Virus record (IMG/VR): IMGVR_UViG_3300027976_002654
Coordinates: 1-24,933 of that record
Source: a virus
DNA: 24,933 nt
Strand: one strand, 5' to 3'
The number at the start of each line of letters is the position of its first letter. Position 1 is the stretch's first letter. The notes under the pieces were generated by a model. The model searched no databases and was not told the DNA's origin. It was given only the letters and a program-made list of their open reading frames with translations. Position numbers and translations under genes: made by a program. Below are positions 1 to 6,904 of this stretch, one piece after another.

Positions 1-2
1 AC

Positions 3-113
3 CTATCCTCGTCAACAATTGAAAGTAAATCAATAATTAAGCCTGACTATAGATTAGAAAGTTCAGGAAAAAAGGTAGACACAATTTACATTTACACATT
101 TAAAAATAAATAA
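3..113 (+). CDS. C-terminal end of an unidentified gene (partial)
   Basis: A reading frame open from the left edge encodes 36 residues and stops at TAA 111-113, two bases before the next start. The residues are polar and end in a short aromatic and basic stretch (TIYIYTFKNK). Codon use resembles the following genes and the other two frames close early, so this is probably the tail of a gene that begins outside the window. Too little is present to name a product. Confidence 0.5.
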   Translation, partial: LSSSTIESKSIIKPDYRLESSGKKVDTIYIYTFKNK

Positions 114-115
114 TT

Positions 116-376
116 ATGGGACTAATTTTATTACTTACGATAGTATTTGTATACATTACTGTATTTACTATATATTCCATATCACCTAAAGATATTGAAG
201 ACCCCTATGAACACTACTACAGTAGGGAATCACGTATCTGGTGGTTAGCATTATCAGAGGAAAAACGTAGAGAAATGATTAAAGATTATTTCGGAGAAGG
301 GGATGCTGATGGCGTTAGTTCACTATACGGAATGATGCCAGAAGAATTAGAAGAAATCTACTTAAAAAATAAGTAA
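116..376 (+). CDS. Small membrane-anchored protein of unknown function
   Basis: The 86-residue protein begins with a hydrophobic stretch (about residues 2-22, rich in L, I, V, T) that reads as a single N-terminal membrane anchor. A soluble, acidic, aromatic-rich domain follows (residues 25-86). The segment near residues 40-55 (WWLALSEEKRREMI) looks helical. The start follows the upstream stop by two bases and the gene ends one base before the next ATG, so it sits in a packed operon. No family is recognised. A short phage inner-membrane protein is the safest description. Confidence 0.6.
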   Translation: MGLILLLTIVFVYITVFTIYSISPKDIEDPYEHYYSRESRIWWLALSEEKRREMIKDYFGEGDADGVSSLYGMMPEELEEIYLKNK

Positions 377-377
377 T

Positions 378-605
378 ATGAAAGAAGAAACCAAGAAGAT
401 ATTAGAAATACTTGTAGAATTATTAGAAAAGAACCCTAGTGTAAGATTTACACAAGCACTGTATAATTTAGGAATAACTGAATTTGCAGATAAAGAAAAC
501 CCAGAAGAATTGAAGTACTTATTACGTGACCCGTATTCAGATACCGATACTACTGTACTAAATAGAGTGTTAAAAAGTGTAGTGAAAGAAAATAGGGTAC
601 CTTAA
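378..605 (+). CDS. Small conserved-type phage protein, unknown function
   Basis: The 75-residue, charged, probably all-helical protein starts one base after the preceding stop. Its plan is a helix, then a motif around RFTQALYNLGI (about residues 23-33), then an acidic linker and DPYSDTDTTVLNRVLKSV near the C-terminus. This resembles small phage proteins in which a short 'number of residues plus DP(Y/F)...D...L.R' tail follows an N-terminal helix, including relatives of the DUF1040/YihD type. That resemblance is from memory and weak. No catalytic residues are evident. Confidence 0.55.
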   Translation: MKEETKKILEILVELLEKNPSVRFTQALYNLGITEFADKENPEELKYLLRDPYSDTDTTVLNRVLKSVVKENRVP

Positions 606-639
606 TTACTACTATGGTTCTAATAATTTATTTAACCTC

Positions 640-1359
640 ATGAAAATAACAGTATTTAGTGATACACATTCAAAACACGGACTAATAAAACCGTCAGACT
701 TACCTGGAGGCGAGATTTTAATATTTTCAGGGGATTTGATGAATAGTGGATATAGTGTGTATGAAGTAGAGAATTTCTTTTACTGGTTTAATTCTTTAAA
801 ACAATATGAAACCAAAATATTTATAACAGGTAATCACGATAGATATTTTGAAAATCAACCTGAAAAAATACAAGAGATACTATCTTCATATAGTAATATA
901 GATTATTTACAGGATGAAAAGTTAACCCTATATTTTGATGGACATAATGGAGATTCTCCTGAAGAAAATATTCACATATACGGAACACCTTATACTCCTG
1001 AATTTCATAATTGGGCATTTAACCTACCAAAAGGAGGAATTGAATTAAAAAATAAGTGGGAAGCAATTCCTGAAGGTCTAGATATCCTTATTACTCACGG
1101 ACCTCCTCAAGGTATATTGGATACAAGTGGAGCTCCATGGAATCTACCGGACCTGGGTTGCGAACTACTACGTAAAAGGGTAGAACTGGTTCAACCAAAA
1201 ATTCACGTCTTTGGACACATACATGGAGGTTATGGATATAGGTTTGTAAACAGTACACATTTCATTAATTCATCAGTATTAGATGAAAAGTACGAATATG
1301 TAAATAAACCAATAACATTTAGTTGGGATAAAGATACAAATGAAGTAAAATTTCCGTAA
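640..1359 (+). CDS. Calcineurin-like metallophosphoesterase (MPPED-like)
   Basis: The 239-residue protein carries the full dimetal phosphoesterase motif set. These are D8-x-H10 (FSDTH), GD at 31-32, GNHD at 64-67, H153 in ITHGPP and the pair H193/H195 in FGHIHGGYG. The order and spacing, the THGPP motif and the IYGTPYTP segment (113-120) match the MPPED1/MPPED2-type (UPF0046) branch. Members are cytosolic and cleave phosphodiesters or phosphomonoesters, including cyclic nucleotides in some. A phage copy could act on nucleotides, on cyclic-nucleotide defence signals or in nucleic-acid end processing; the sequence does not decide. It is the last gene before a terminator hairpin at 1360-1398. 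Confidence 0.88.
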   Translation: MKITVFSDTHSKHGLIKPSDLPGGEILIFSGDLMNSGYSVYEVENFFYWFNSLKQYETKIFITGNHDRYFENQPEKIQEILSSYSNIDYLQDEKLTLYFDGHNGDSPEENIHIYGTPYTPEFHNWAFNLPKGGIELKNKWEAIPEGLDILITHGPPQGILDTSGAPWNLPDLGCELLRKRVELVQPKIHVFGHIHGGYGYRFVNSTHFINSSVLDEKYEYVNKPITFSWDKDTNEVKFP

Positions 1360-1398
1360 GATATACCTAGAGAAAGTTGGTAGATCAAATCTTTTTTA
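1360..1398 (+). terminator. Intrinsic terminator after the phosphoesterase gene
   Basis: The arms GATATACC (1360-1367) and GGTAGATC (1379-1386) pair with one internal mismatch around an 11-base loop. A T-rich run follows (1390-1399). It begins directly after the stop codon. Its loop and 3' arm contain the TTG that serves as a candidate -33 element for the next gene. Confidence 0.6.
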
Positions 1399-1407
1399 TT
1401 ATCTTTA
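1377..1407 (+). promoter_or_regulatory. Candidate Bacteroidota-type promoter
   Basis: TTG at 1377-1379 and TATCTTTA at 1400-1407 are separated by exactly 20 bases. This resembles the Bacteroidota -33 TTG / -7 TAnnTTTG consensus, with A in place of the final G. An A/T-rich leader leads to the ATG at 1433. Confidence 0.5.
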
Positions 1408-1432
1408 ACTATATAAATAAATATTAAAAACT

Positions 1433-1795
1433 ATGTTTAGTAAATTATTGAGTACGTGGTTTAAGTACATACCAACACAACAGGAGCAGCAGTTTATTGA
1501 CATAGTATCAAAATTGTTGGAGCTTCCGAAAACGTCACTAAGGATGACTCCACTTACAAACAAGTACTTCTTAGTAAACGAACAACAACACATCTACGTA
1601 CTACTTAAAGATTCGGGAATACAGCTTACAAATACAAGATTTTCTTTTGCAAAATCAATACATCCAAAAGCATATGATTTAATTATTTCAAAAATTCACG
1701 ATCATATTGAAGTAAATCGTCAAGCTCTTGAAGAGAGGTTGTTTAAGAACGAAACAGAACTATTAGATTTACTACTAGAAAAAATAACACCGTAG
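1433..1795 (+). CDS. Hypothetical protein, 120 residues
   Basis: No family is recognised. The protein has an N-terminal amphipathic stretch and a middle region with beta-like character (residues about 36-65, including NKYFLVNEQQHIYVLLKD). The C-terminal half is helical and charged, ending in a Leu-rich segment (LLDLLLEKI). It has no signal peptide and no clear membrane helix. It is the first gene after the 1377-1407 promoter, and its stop codon is immediately followed by the ATG of the next gene, which implies translational coupling. The complementary-strand frame here lacks a plausible leader and was not accepted. Confidence 0.6.
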   Translation: MFSKLLSTWFKYIPTQQEQQFIDIVSKLLELPKTSLRMTPLTNKYFLVNEQQHIYVLLKDSGIQLTNTRFSFAKSIHPKAYDLIISKIHDHIEVNRQALEERLFKNETELLDLLLEKITP

Positions 1796-2014
1796 ATGAG
1801 AACATTAGAGAAAGTTGAAGTAAATGGCACCGAAGTTACCTTAGTAAAGGATTGGGACGGATACTACATTTATTGGGGAGAAGAACTAATTTCCCTAAAA
1901 GGAAGAACAAAGATAGTAACAGCCAAGGGCAGAACACCTTCCCAAGCAAGAGCAACTAAGAAGTTTCTAGAAGCAGTAGAAGCAGCACGATACATAACCT
2001 TTAGTAAATTATAG
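1796..2014 (+). CDS. Hypothetical small basic protein, 72 residues
   Basis: This small protein has a predicted beta-rich N-terminal half (VEVNGTEVTLVKDWDGYYIYW) and a basic C-terminal helix (TPSQARATKKFLEAVEAARY). The start abuts the previous stop with no spacer, and the gene ends one base before the next ATG. The pattern of strand pairs followed by a helix could suit a small nucleic-acid or protein-binding module, but no family is recognised. Confidence 0.55.
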   Translation: MRTLEKVEVNGTEVTLVKDWDGYYIYWGEELISLKGRTKIVTAKGRTPSQARATKKFLEAVEAARYITFSKL

Positions 2015-2015
2015 T

Positions 2016-2219
2016 ATGGCAGCAAAATCAAACAATATGTACGATACGTACAACTGGATTGTGGAGATTTACAATTCTTGTGAAACAGCAGCACATTTAC
2101 TATCAGCAGATAGACTTTCTAGGAACCACTTAAATTTATTTGGAGACAGCTACCTACGTTGGGAACTATTGGGACACCGTAGTTACACGTATAACCGTAT
2201 AACACGTATAACAGATTAA
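2016..2219 (+). CDS. Hypothetical small protein, 67 residues
   Basis: The protein is rich in Tyr, Asn and Arg and looks helical (MYDTYNWIVEIYNSCETAAHLL, continuing to about residue 38). The C-terminal tail repeats Y/N/R/I/T (YTYNRITRITD). It lies one base after the previous gene and 15 bases before queD. No motif or family is recognised. Confidence 0.5.
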   Translation: MAAKSNNMYDTYNWIVEIYNSCETAAHLLSADRLSRNHLNLFGDSYLRWELLGHRSYTYNRITRITD

Positions 2220-2234
2220 TAAATAAATAAAATT

Positions 2235-2699
2235 ATGGGAACATATAAATCAACAAAGGTGTTTGACAACTTTTCAGTTGCAATCAGACAACACAAAGCA
2301 GTCCACTCGCACTGCCAGTTATTACACGGGTATTCATTTGAGTTCAAAGTATGGTTTGCAGCTAAGGAAGGAATTGAAGAGGAACAATTAGACGAGATGA
2401 GCTGGATTGTAGATTTTGGACTATTCTCAAGAAACGGACTAAAAGACTGGTTGAACGATATGTTTGATCATACAACACTAATTGAACAGGACGATCCACA
2501 ACTTGAATCATTTAAGTGGATGGAGGAACTGGGACTACTAAAACTAAAAGTAATGGAGAGAATGGGTGCTGAGAGCACTGCTAAGCTTGTCTTTGATAAG
2601 TTTAATGAAGTATTTTCAAATACAGAAGGTGGAAGAATTAAAGTTACAAAAGTAGAGTGTTTTGAGAATAAGAAAAATTCAGGAATATATGAAGAATAG
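2235..2699 (+). CDS. queD: 6-carboxy-tetrahydropterin synthase-like protein (QueD/PTPS family)
   Basis: QueD converts 7,8-dihydroneopterin triphosphate to 6-carboxy-5,6,7,8-tetrahydropterin, the second step towards 7-deazaguanines. The PTPS fold motifs are present: the metal and catalytic block SHCQLLHGYSFEF (residues 25-37, with C27 and H31), WIVDFG (57-62), FDHTTLI (77-83), a Glu in GAEST (111-115) and the tail NSGIYE. The usual HGH reads HGY, as in a subfamily with an LLHGYA-like motif that I recall from proteobacterial genomes. Length (154) is normal for that branch. The gene shares a pathway with queE (3682), folE (5382) and queF (12444) in this window. The next gene's ATG overlaps its 3' end. 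Confidence 0.85.
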   Translation: MGTYKSTKVFDNFSVAIRQHKAVHSHCQLLHGYSFEFKVWFAAKEGIEEEQLDEMSWIVDFGLFSRNGLKDWLNDMFDHTTLIEQDDPQLESFKWMEELGLLKLKVMERMGAESTAKLVFDKFNEVFSNTEGGRIKVTKVECFENKKNSGIYEE

Positions 2700-2970
2700 T
2701 TTAACATTACTACATAAAGTAAAACAGTTTCTAGGGTACAAGTACTTAGTGGTGAGTAAAGGAGTCATTATTGAATACGGGTTTCATTTTGCAGAAATGG
2801 GAATAACTTACCACATGTTAAAATGGTCTGGTTCAAAGTGGATAAAAACAGCGTGGACATACCACAGTATTCATATTTCATATGGAGAAATGGTAAAATA
2901 CCTATTGCGTTCCGGTAGATCTAAACTCTACAGAGATGAGGATAGAACGTCATTTTTTGGACAAAAATAA
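2689..2970 (+). CDS. Hypothetical protein, 93 residues
   Basis: ATG 2689 is preferred over an in-frame start 27 bases upstream, because it gives an 11-base overlap with queD instead of a longer one. The protein is basic and aromatic, with beta-strand character (YKYLVVSKGVIIEYGFHF) followed by W/Y-rich segments and a basic C-terminus (RSGRSKLYRDEDR). No family is recognised. Overlap with queD suggests co-translation, not necessarily a shared function. Confidence 0.55.
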   Translation: MKNSLTLLHKVKQFLGYKYLVVSKGVIIEYGFHFAEMGITYHMLKWSGSKWIKTAWTYHSIHISYGEMVKYLLRSGRSKLYRDEDRTSFFGQK

Positions 2971-2981
2971 ACAATGTAAAG

Positions 2982-3386
2982 ATGACTGAAGATAAACTAC
3001 GTAAATTAGTAAAAGAAATAATAAAAGAGTACCCTAGACTAAAGGGTTGGAGTGACTCACATGCATATTCGGCTTATATGCAAATACAGGAAGAGCAACT
3101 ACTTACAGAATTTCTTAGTTCGTTACCTGCTAATAAGGTAAAGGAACTATTAAATAAGCAAAAAGAGGTTTTAGGTATTACAGTTGCTACAGAAAAGGGA
3201 CCTAAAGGTAATGATTCGGAAATACATGTCCGGACTATTCAAGCAGAGATTGAAGATATAGATACTTCTTACCTTACTAAACATAAATTCTATGAAGATC
3301 CAGCATATACAAGTGGAGAGGCAATATGGACATACCAAAACATACCACCTATAGCAATTAAGGTAGTGAATATAATACCGGTTTAG
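2982..3386 (+). CDS. Hypothetical protein, 134 residues
   Basis: The protein has a charged helical N-terminal half (residues 1-63) and a more beta-like C-terminal half ending in a hydrophobic strand (PPIAIKVVNIIPV). No signal peptide, membrane helix or catalytic motif is visible. It starts 11 bases after the previous gene. The family is not recognised. Confidence 0.6.
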   Translation: MTEDKLRKLVKEIIKEYPRLKGWSDSHAYSAYMQIQEEQLLTEFLSSLPANKVKELLNKQKEVLGITVATEKGPKGNDSEIHVRTIQAEIEDIDTSYLTKHKFYEDPAYTSGEAIWTYQNIPPIAIKVVNIIPV

Positions 3387-3387
3387 T

Positions 3388-3459
3388 ATGGAATATTGGA
3401 CAACAACAGCTACACTTAGTGGAAACTACGTATACGTTATTATGGTTAATGTAAAGTGA
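3388..3459 (+). CDS. Possible 23-residue micro-ORF
   Basis: An ATG one base after the preceding stop opens a 23-codon frame (MEYWTTTATLSGNYVYVIMV then NVK). It stops at TGA 3457-3459, overlapping the GTG start of the next gene as GTGA. Gap-filling position and a four-base overlap argue for translation, perhaps as a coupling leader. Its length gives no statistical support. Confidence 0.3.
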   Translation: MEYWTTTATLSGNYVYVIMVNVK

Positions 3460-3689
3460 AGAAGGTACTAGTAATTAGATTACCGGGAGAAGATAGTTCG
3501 GAAAGTTGGAAAAAAATAGAGGACCTAGTCGGTAGTAGTCCGAACATAACCGAAAAGTATGTAGTACTGGGGGTAAAAGGTACTGGTGAAGAAGCAGAGT
3601 TTGGGTACTTTAGTTGTATAGATACAACAGAAGAGTTAAATATTTTAGAAGAGTCAATTAAAAAAATAAAGAGAGAACAAAATGGATAG
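3456..3689 (+). CDS. Hypothetical protein, 77 residues (GTG start)
   Basis: The start is GTG at 3456 because the next in-frame ATG is far downstream and the N-terminal segment (MKKVLVIRLPGEDSSESW) looks like the first strand of an alpha/beta fold. The protein is acidic with a basic C-terminal helix (EESIKKIKREQNG). It overlaps the queE start by 8 bases, so the two are probably co-translated. No family is recognised. Confidence 0.55.
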   Translation: MKKVLVIRLPGEDSSESWKKIEDLVGSSPNITEKYVVLGVKGTGEEAEFGYFSCIDTTEELNILEESIKKIKREQNG

Positions 3690-4575
3690 AGTAGTTGCAG
3701 ACAGGTTACTAATAAGTAGCGATTTTTTTAGCATTCAGGGAGAAGGAAAAACAACGGGAGTACCCTCTTACTTTGTTAGGTTAGGAACTTGCAACCTACA
3801 TTGTGGGATGTCTAAGATATTCACAAACAAACTAGTTAAAGAAAAGTTACTGGAGGATGGTGAAATTTTTAAAGGGGATCTTGAAGTTGAAGGAAAAGCT
3901 TCTTGGACATGTGACTCTACAAGCCAGTGGTTATGGAGGGGGGTAAATGAAGATTTTCAGTACCTAGTAGATAGGTGGAAAGAACAGGGACTGTATGAAG
4001 ATATTAAAAGTGGAGTAGTTCATATCATATGGACAGGTGGAGAACCTACACTACCTAAGCATCAAAAAGCTATATGTAATTTTAATACACATCTAGCCCA
4101 ATTACCAGAAAATTTAGATGAACTTAGAGGATGGAGATCCTTAACAGATGAATCGGAAATAGAACACAGTTTACTGTTAGGTATGTTCCAAGAAATTGAA
4201 ACAAACGGAACAATCTATATTGGAGATGATTTATTTTATATATTAGATCAAATTAACTGTTCACCCAAACTTTCTAATTCGGGTATGACAACTAAACAAC
4301 GAATAGTTCCAGAAGCAGTAAAACGTATAATGGAACACAGTAACTATCAGTTTAAGTTTGTTATTAGTAGTGAAGAAGATGTGGAGGAACTGTTTAGAGA
4401 CTTTGTAGTACCCTTTAATATACCGCTTCAAAAAGTGTGTTGTATGCCGGGACTAGACTCACAGTCCAACTTCCACGAAAGAACTCAATTTGTAATGGAA
4501 ATGGCTAAAAAATATAGGTTTATAGGGATGAGTAGAATGCACATCTCTGCCTGGGATAAGACCTTAGACGTTTAA
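3682..4575 (+). CDS. queE: 7-carboxy-7-deazaguanine synthase-like radical SAM enzyme
   Basis: QueE rearranges 6-carboxy-tetrahydropterin to 7-carboxy-7-deazaguanine using SAM and a 4Fe-4S cluster. Visible motifs are FSIQGEG and GVPSYFVRLG (16-35), cluster cysteines C37 and C41 (CNLHC), GGEPT (SAM binding), EIETNGT, CSPKLS and the strand QFKFVIS. The third cluster cysteine is most likely C77 in SWTCDST, giving C-x3-C-x35-C in place of C-x3-C-x2-C. The inserted segment matches a layout I recall from phage and some bacterial QueE-like proteins, where a WxCDT block follows an insert. At 297 residues it is longer than the usual 200-250. The start overlaps the preceding gene by 8 bases. Confidence 0.86.
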   Translation: MDRVVADRLLISSDFFSIQGEGKTTGVPSYFVRLGTCNLHCGMSKIFTNKLVKEKLLEDGEIFKGDLEVEGKASWTCDSTSQWLWRGVNEDFQYLVDRWKEQGLYEDIKSGVVHIIWTGGEPTLPKHQKAICNFNTHLAQLPENLDELRGWRSLTDESEIEHSLLLGMFQEIETNGTIYIGDDLFYILDQINCSPKLSNSGMTTKQRIVPEAVKRIMEHSNYQFKFVISSEEDVEELFRDFVVPFNIPLQKVCCMPGLDSQSNFHERTQFVMEMAKKYRFIGMSRMHISAWDKTLDV

Positions 4576-4627
4576 TGGGATAAGTAGGAATATAAAAATC
4601 AAAGCAGAAAAATTTAAAAACAGAAAT

Positions 4628-4918
4628 ATGACACTAGGAGAACTAATTAGCCAAGCAGGGGACAGAAAATTATCAAAATCATTTCCAAAAGTAGACGGAC
4701 TGTATGTCTGGGACTACAAACTACAGCTTGGAGCAGATACAACTTTAGAACTACAGCTGATACAGAGTGATTCAGGTAAAGCAGGTTTTAGAGATAAGGT
4801 ATCAATACAGGAACTACTAGACTACGTATTAGAAGAATCAGATCCGGAACTACCTGAAGATATTATCATGAACCTAAAACTAGAAGGAACAGACGGATTA
4901 ACAGTAGCAAGAATATAG
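4628..4918 (+). CDS. Hypothetical acidic protein, 96 residues
   Basis: This is an acidic protein of mixed alpha/beta character. It has an N-terminal helix (LGELISQAGD), strands around residues 25-47 (GLYVWDYKLQL, TLELQLIQ), a helix rich in acidic residues (IQELLDYVLEESDPEL) and a final strand (IMNLKLEG). No catalytic motif or family is recognised. It lies between queE and the phosphoribosyltransferase, four bases upstream of the latter. Confidence 0.6.
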   Translation: MTLGELISQAGDRKLSKSFPKVDGLYVWDYKLQLGADTTLELQLIQSDSGKAGFRDKVSIQELLDYVLEESDPELPEDIIMNLKLEGTDGLTVARI

Positions 4919-4922
4919 TATT

Positions 4923-5309
4923 ATGGAAACACCAAATAAGGTATACGTAGGTTGGGATGAAATAACTAGGCTGGTGGAGAATATCTGCCAACAGATAGTA
5001 GAAAGTGGAATGCAAATAACTTCCATTACCGGAGTAGAAAGGGGGGGATTAATACCAGCAGTAATGATATCTCATATACTTCAAATACCTTACGTGACTA
5101 ATATTAAAAAAAATACACTAGTGGTAGATGATATTTGCGATACGGGACATACACTGAAGAATATAGTGGGAACTAAAACAGCAACACTACATTATAAGTT
5201 GACTGCCGAAATACAACCAACATTTTTTGCAAAGGTAGTAGGACCGGACTGGATAGTATATCCTTGGGAGAGAAAAGATTCCGAAGCCTTGGTTGATCAC
5301 AAGAAGTAG
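4923..5309 (+). CDS. Type I phosphoribosyltransferase, purine-type
   Basis: The PRPP-binding signature is clear: TLVVDDICDTGHTL (residues 65-78, acidic pair D69-D70). Upstream is the GVERGGLIPAVMIS segment (37-50), and near the C-terminus is IVYPWE, a feature of xanthine/guanine phosphoribosyltransferases such as Gpt. The reaction would join a purine or purine-like base to PRPP. The protein is short (128 residues against about 150-180), with a compressed region between the RGG motif and the PRPP loop. Its position between queE and folE invites the idea that it handles guanine-like or deazaguanine bases. Routine purine salvage is the conservative reading. Confidence 0.82.
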   Translation: METPNKVYVGWDEITRLVENICQQIVESGMQITSITGVERGGLIPAVMISHILQIPYVTNIKKNTLVVDDICDTGHTLKNIVGTKTATLHYKLTAEIQPTFFAKVVGPDWIVYPWERKDSEALVDHKK

Positions 5310-5340
5310 TTGTGAGTTCAATAAGTATTTCATATATTGT
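5310..5340 (+). promoter_or_regulatory. Candidate promoter upstream of folE
   Basis: TTG at 5310-5312 and TATATTGT at 5333-5340 are again 20 bases apart, similar to the other candidates in this window. A TATAAT is also present at 5343-5348. The gap to the folE start (41 bases) is A/T-rich with no strong hairpin. Confidence 0.3.
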
Positions 5341-5381
5341 AGTATAATAGGGACTATAGGGTTTCCACTAAATAATTTTAA

Positions 5382-6095
5382 ATGTCTAAAAAGTTTATAA
5401 AAGGTCTAGAGTGTACAGAAGCAGGGTTTGCTAATGGAATTTCAACGCAATTAGCAGAGAAACAAATTCTAGAAGGTCCAGAAGCAACACTAACAGAAGA
5501 GGAAAAAAGTGCAATAGTAGAAAGAGCAGCATCCGCATTTGGGGATTTCTTAACAGCTCTGGGTTGTAATTGGAAAAAAGATCCTAACAGTATGGATACT
5601 CCACGTCGTGTAGCTAAGGCCTACATGGAAAAATGGGGTGGTCGATTTAACACTATAACAGGTATTACAGCTTTCCCAAGTGACGGATACGATGGAATGG
5701 TAGTAGAGAGTAATATCCCACTAACGTCTATGTGTAGTCACCATCATGAGGCAATTATGGGATATGTTACTGTAGCCTATATTCCCTCAAAGGGCGGCTC
5801 TGTAATTGGATTATCAAAAATCAACAGAATCGTGGAACATTTCGGAAGAAGGGGAGCCATACAGGAACAGCTGACGATGGCAATACACCGGGCATTAAGC
5901 GGGGTACTAGATGGAGGTCATTTAGGTGTAGCAGTTAGTATAGACGCTGTCCACAACTGTGTAGCGTGTAGAGGAGTTAAACACCGGGGAGCTTCTATGC
6001 AAACATCAAAACTATCTGGGTGCTTTCTCACAGAAGATTCAGCAAGAGCAGAATTTATGATGTACGTAAGTGATGCGGTAAGAAAAAGATCGTAA
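5382..6095 (+). CDS. folE: GTP cyclohydrolase I
   Basis: FolE hydrolyses GTP to 7,8-dihydroneopterin triphosphate, the entry step for folate and for 7-deazaguanines. The C-terminal catalytic domain is intact: SMDTPRRVAKAYMEKWGG (70-87), the zinc ligands C118 and H121 in MCSHHHEA, GLSKINRIVEHFGRR (143-157), QEQLT (161-165) and a third zinc ligand C193 in VHNCVACRGVKHRGA. The N-terminal 50 residues are less conserved, as is usual. Length (237) is within range. Together with queD, queE, queF and dpdA it points to DNA modification, although a folate role cannot be excluded. Confidence 0.95.
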   Translation: MSKKFIKGLECTEAGFANGISTQLAEKQILEGPEATLTEEEKSAIVERAASAFGDFLTALGCNWKKDPNSMDTPRRVAKAYMEKWGGRFNTITGITAFPSDGYDGMVVESNIPLTSMCSHHHEAIMGYVTVAYIPSKGGSVIGLSKINRIVEHFGRRGAIQEQLTMAIHRALSGVLDGGHLGVAVSIDAVHNCVACRGVKHRGASMQTSKLSGCFLTEDSARAEFMMYVSDAVRKRS

Positions 6096-6188
6096 CGAAT
6101 TTCCGTAAAAGTCGACTTTCTATAATAAGTAGAGGTAAAAAAGGGCCGTAGAGTAGAGAAAATTAATATATTAGTAAAAACAAAAACT

Positions 6189-6389
6189 ATGAATCAATAT
6201 TGGACAGTAGTCGTGGAACTTATTCACGAAAATGATAGGGGTAGAACACAAAAAGTTCGAGAAATTTATTTAGTAGATGCAATAAGTGCAACTGATGCAG
6301 AAGCGAAAATATTCAAAGATTTTGAAGGAGAATCAAACTTTAGCGTAATAGGGGTAAATCAATCCAAGATTATAAAAATTATCAAGTAA
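6189..6389 (+). CDS. DUF4494-like small protein
   Basis: The 66-residue protein has the pattern seen in the Bacteroidota DUF4494 family: a first strand (YWTVVVELI), a basic linker (RGRTQKVREIYLVDAISATD), a helix beginning DAEAKIF, and a final pair of strands (FSVIGVNQSKIIKI). Family members I recall are about twice as long, so this would be the N-terminal half only. Function is unknown. The start ATG lies one turn after a TATATTAG box (6167-6174) and the gene ends one base before mazG. Confidence 0.5.
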   Translation: MNQYWTVVVELIHENDRGRTQKVREIYLVDAISATDAEAKIFKDFEGESNFSVIGVNQSKIIKIIK

Positions 6390-6390
6390 C

Positions 6391-6900
6391 ATGCTAACAG
6401 AACCAAGAGTACCTTTTGTCGATGAGGTAGAAATTTTTAACGCTACCTTTGGTAAAATAAACAACTATGAACCAATCATCCCCGAGAGAAAAGAATGGGA
6501 ATTCGTATACAATTTCATCCTTGAAGAGCTTGAAGAATATAGAGAAGCTTGCGAAAGAGGAGACATCATTGAGGTTTTGGATGCTCTTTGTGATATTACT
6601 TATGTTGCCACTGGGAACGGTGTTCAGCTACATGGCCTTAAGGATAAGATATGGCCGGCATATCAAGAAGTACAAGCATCAAATATGTCAAAAGCTTGTG
6701 GAAGTGAAGAAGAAGCAAAAGAAACTGTCATTAAAAGATCAGGCGAACAGGGTGAAGATTGTCATTACGAAAAAGTTGAAGACCTGTATATCGTTTATAG
6801 ATCAAGAGACAGGAAAGTAATGAAAAATATAAATTACTTTAAGCCAGATCTTAAGCAATTTTTCACAGAGGAGGAACTTTCCAATTCAATTATAAAATAA
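6391..6900 (+). CDS. MazG-like nucleotide pyrophosphohydrolase
   Basis: The protein carries the all-alpha NTP-pyrophosphohydrolase metal-binding pattern: EELEEY (45-50), then EVLDALCDITYVATG (61-75), then EVQASNMSK (93-101). This arrangement matches phage and bacterial MazG/PRA-PH-like (COG4696) proteins, which hydrolyse (d)NTPs to monophosphates and pyrophosphate. At 169 residues it has a C-terminal extension of about 65 residues beyond the core. Possible roles are clearing non-canonical or competing nucleotides (relevant if the phage DNA is modified) or lowering alarmone signalling. The gene sits between the DUF4494-like gene and the reductase operon. Confidence 0.85.
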   Translation: MLTEPRVPFVDEVEIFNATFGKINNYEPIIPERKEWEFVYNFILEELEEYREACERGDIIEVLDALCDITYVATGNGVQLHGLKDKIWPAYQEVQASNMSKACGSEEEAKETVIKRSGEQGEDCHYEKVEDLYIVYRSRDRKVMKNINYFKPDLKQFFTEEELSNSIIK

Positions 6901-6904
6901 ACAT

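Noticed and set aside
1405-1593. Complementary-strand frame across the start of the 120-residue gene
   Set aside because: It runs through the candidate promoter and start region of the forward gene, is Cys/Asn-rich without a recognisable fold, and no other gene in the window uses this strand.
6467-6820. Alternative + strand frame within mazG
   Set aside because: It overlaps the MazG motif frame completely, is low-complexity in Lys/Leu and has no start context.
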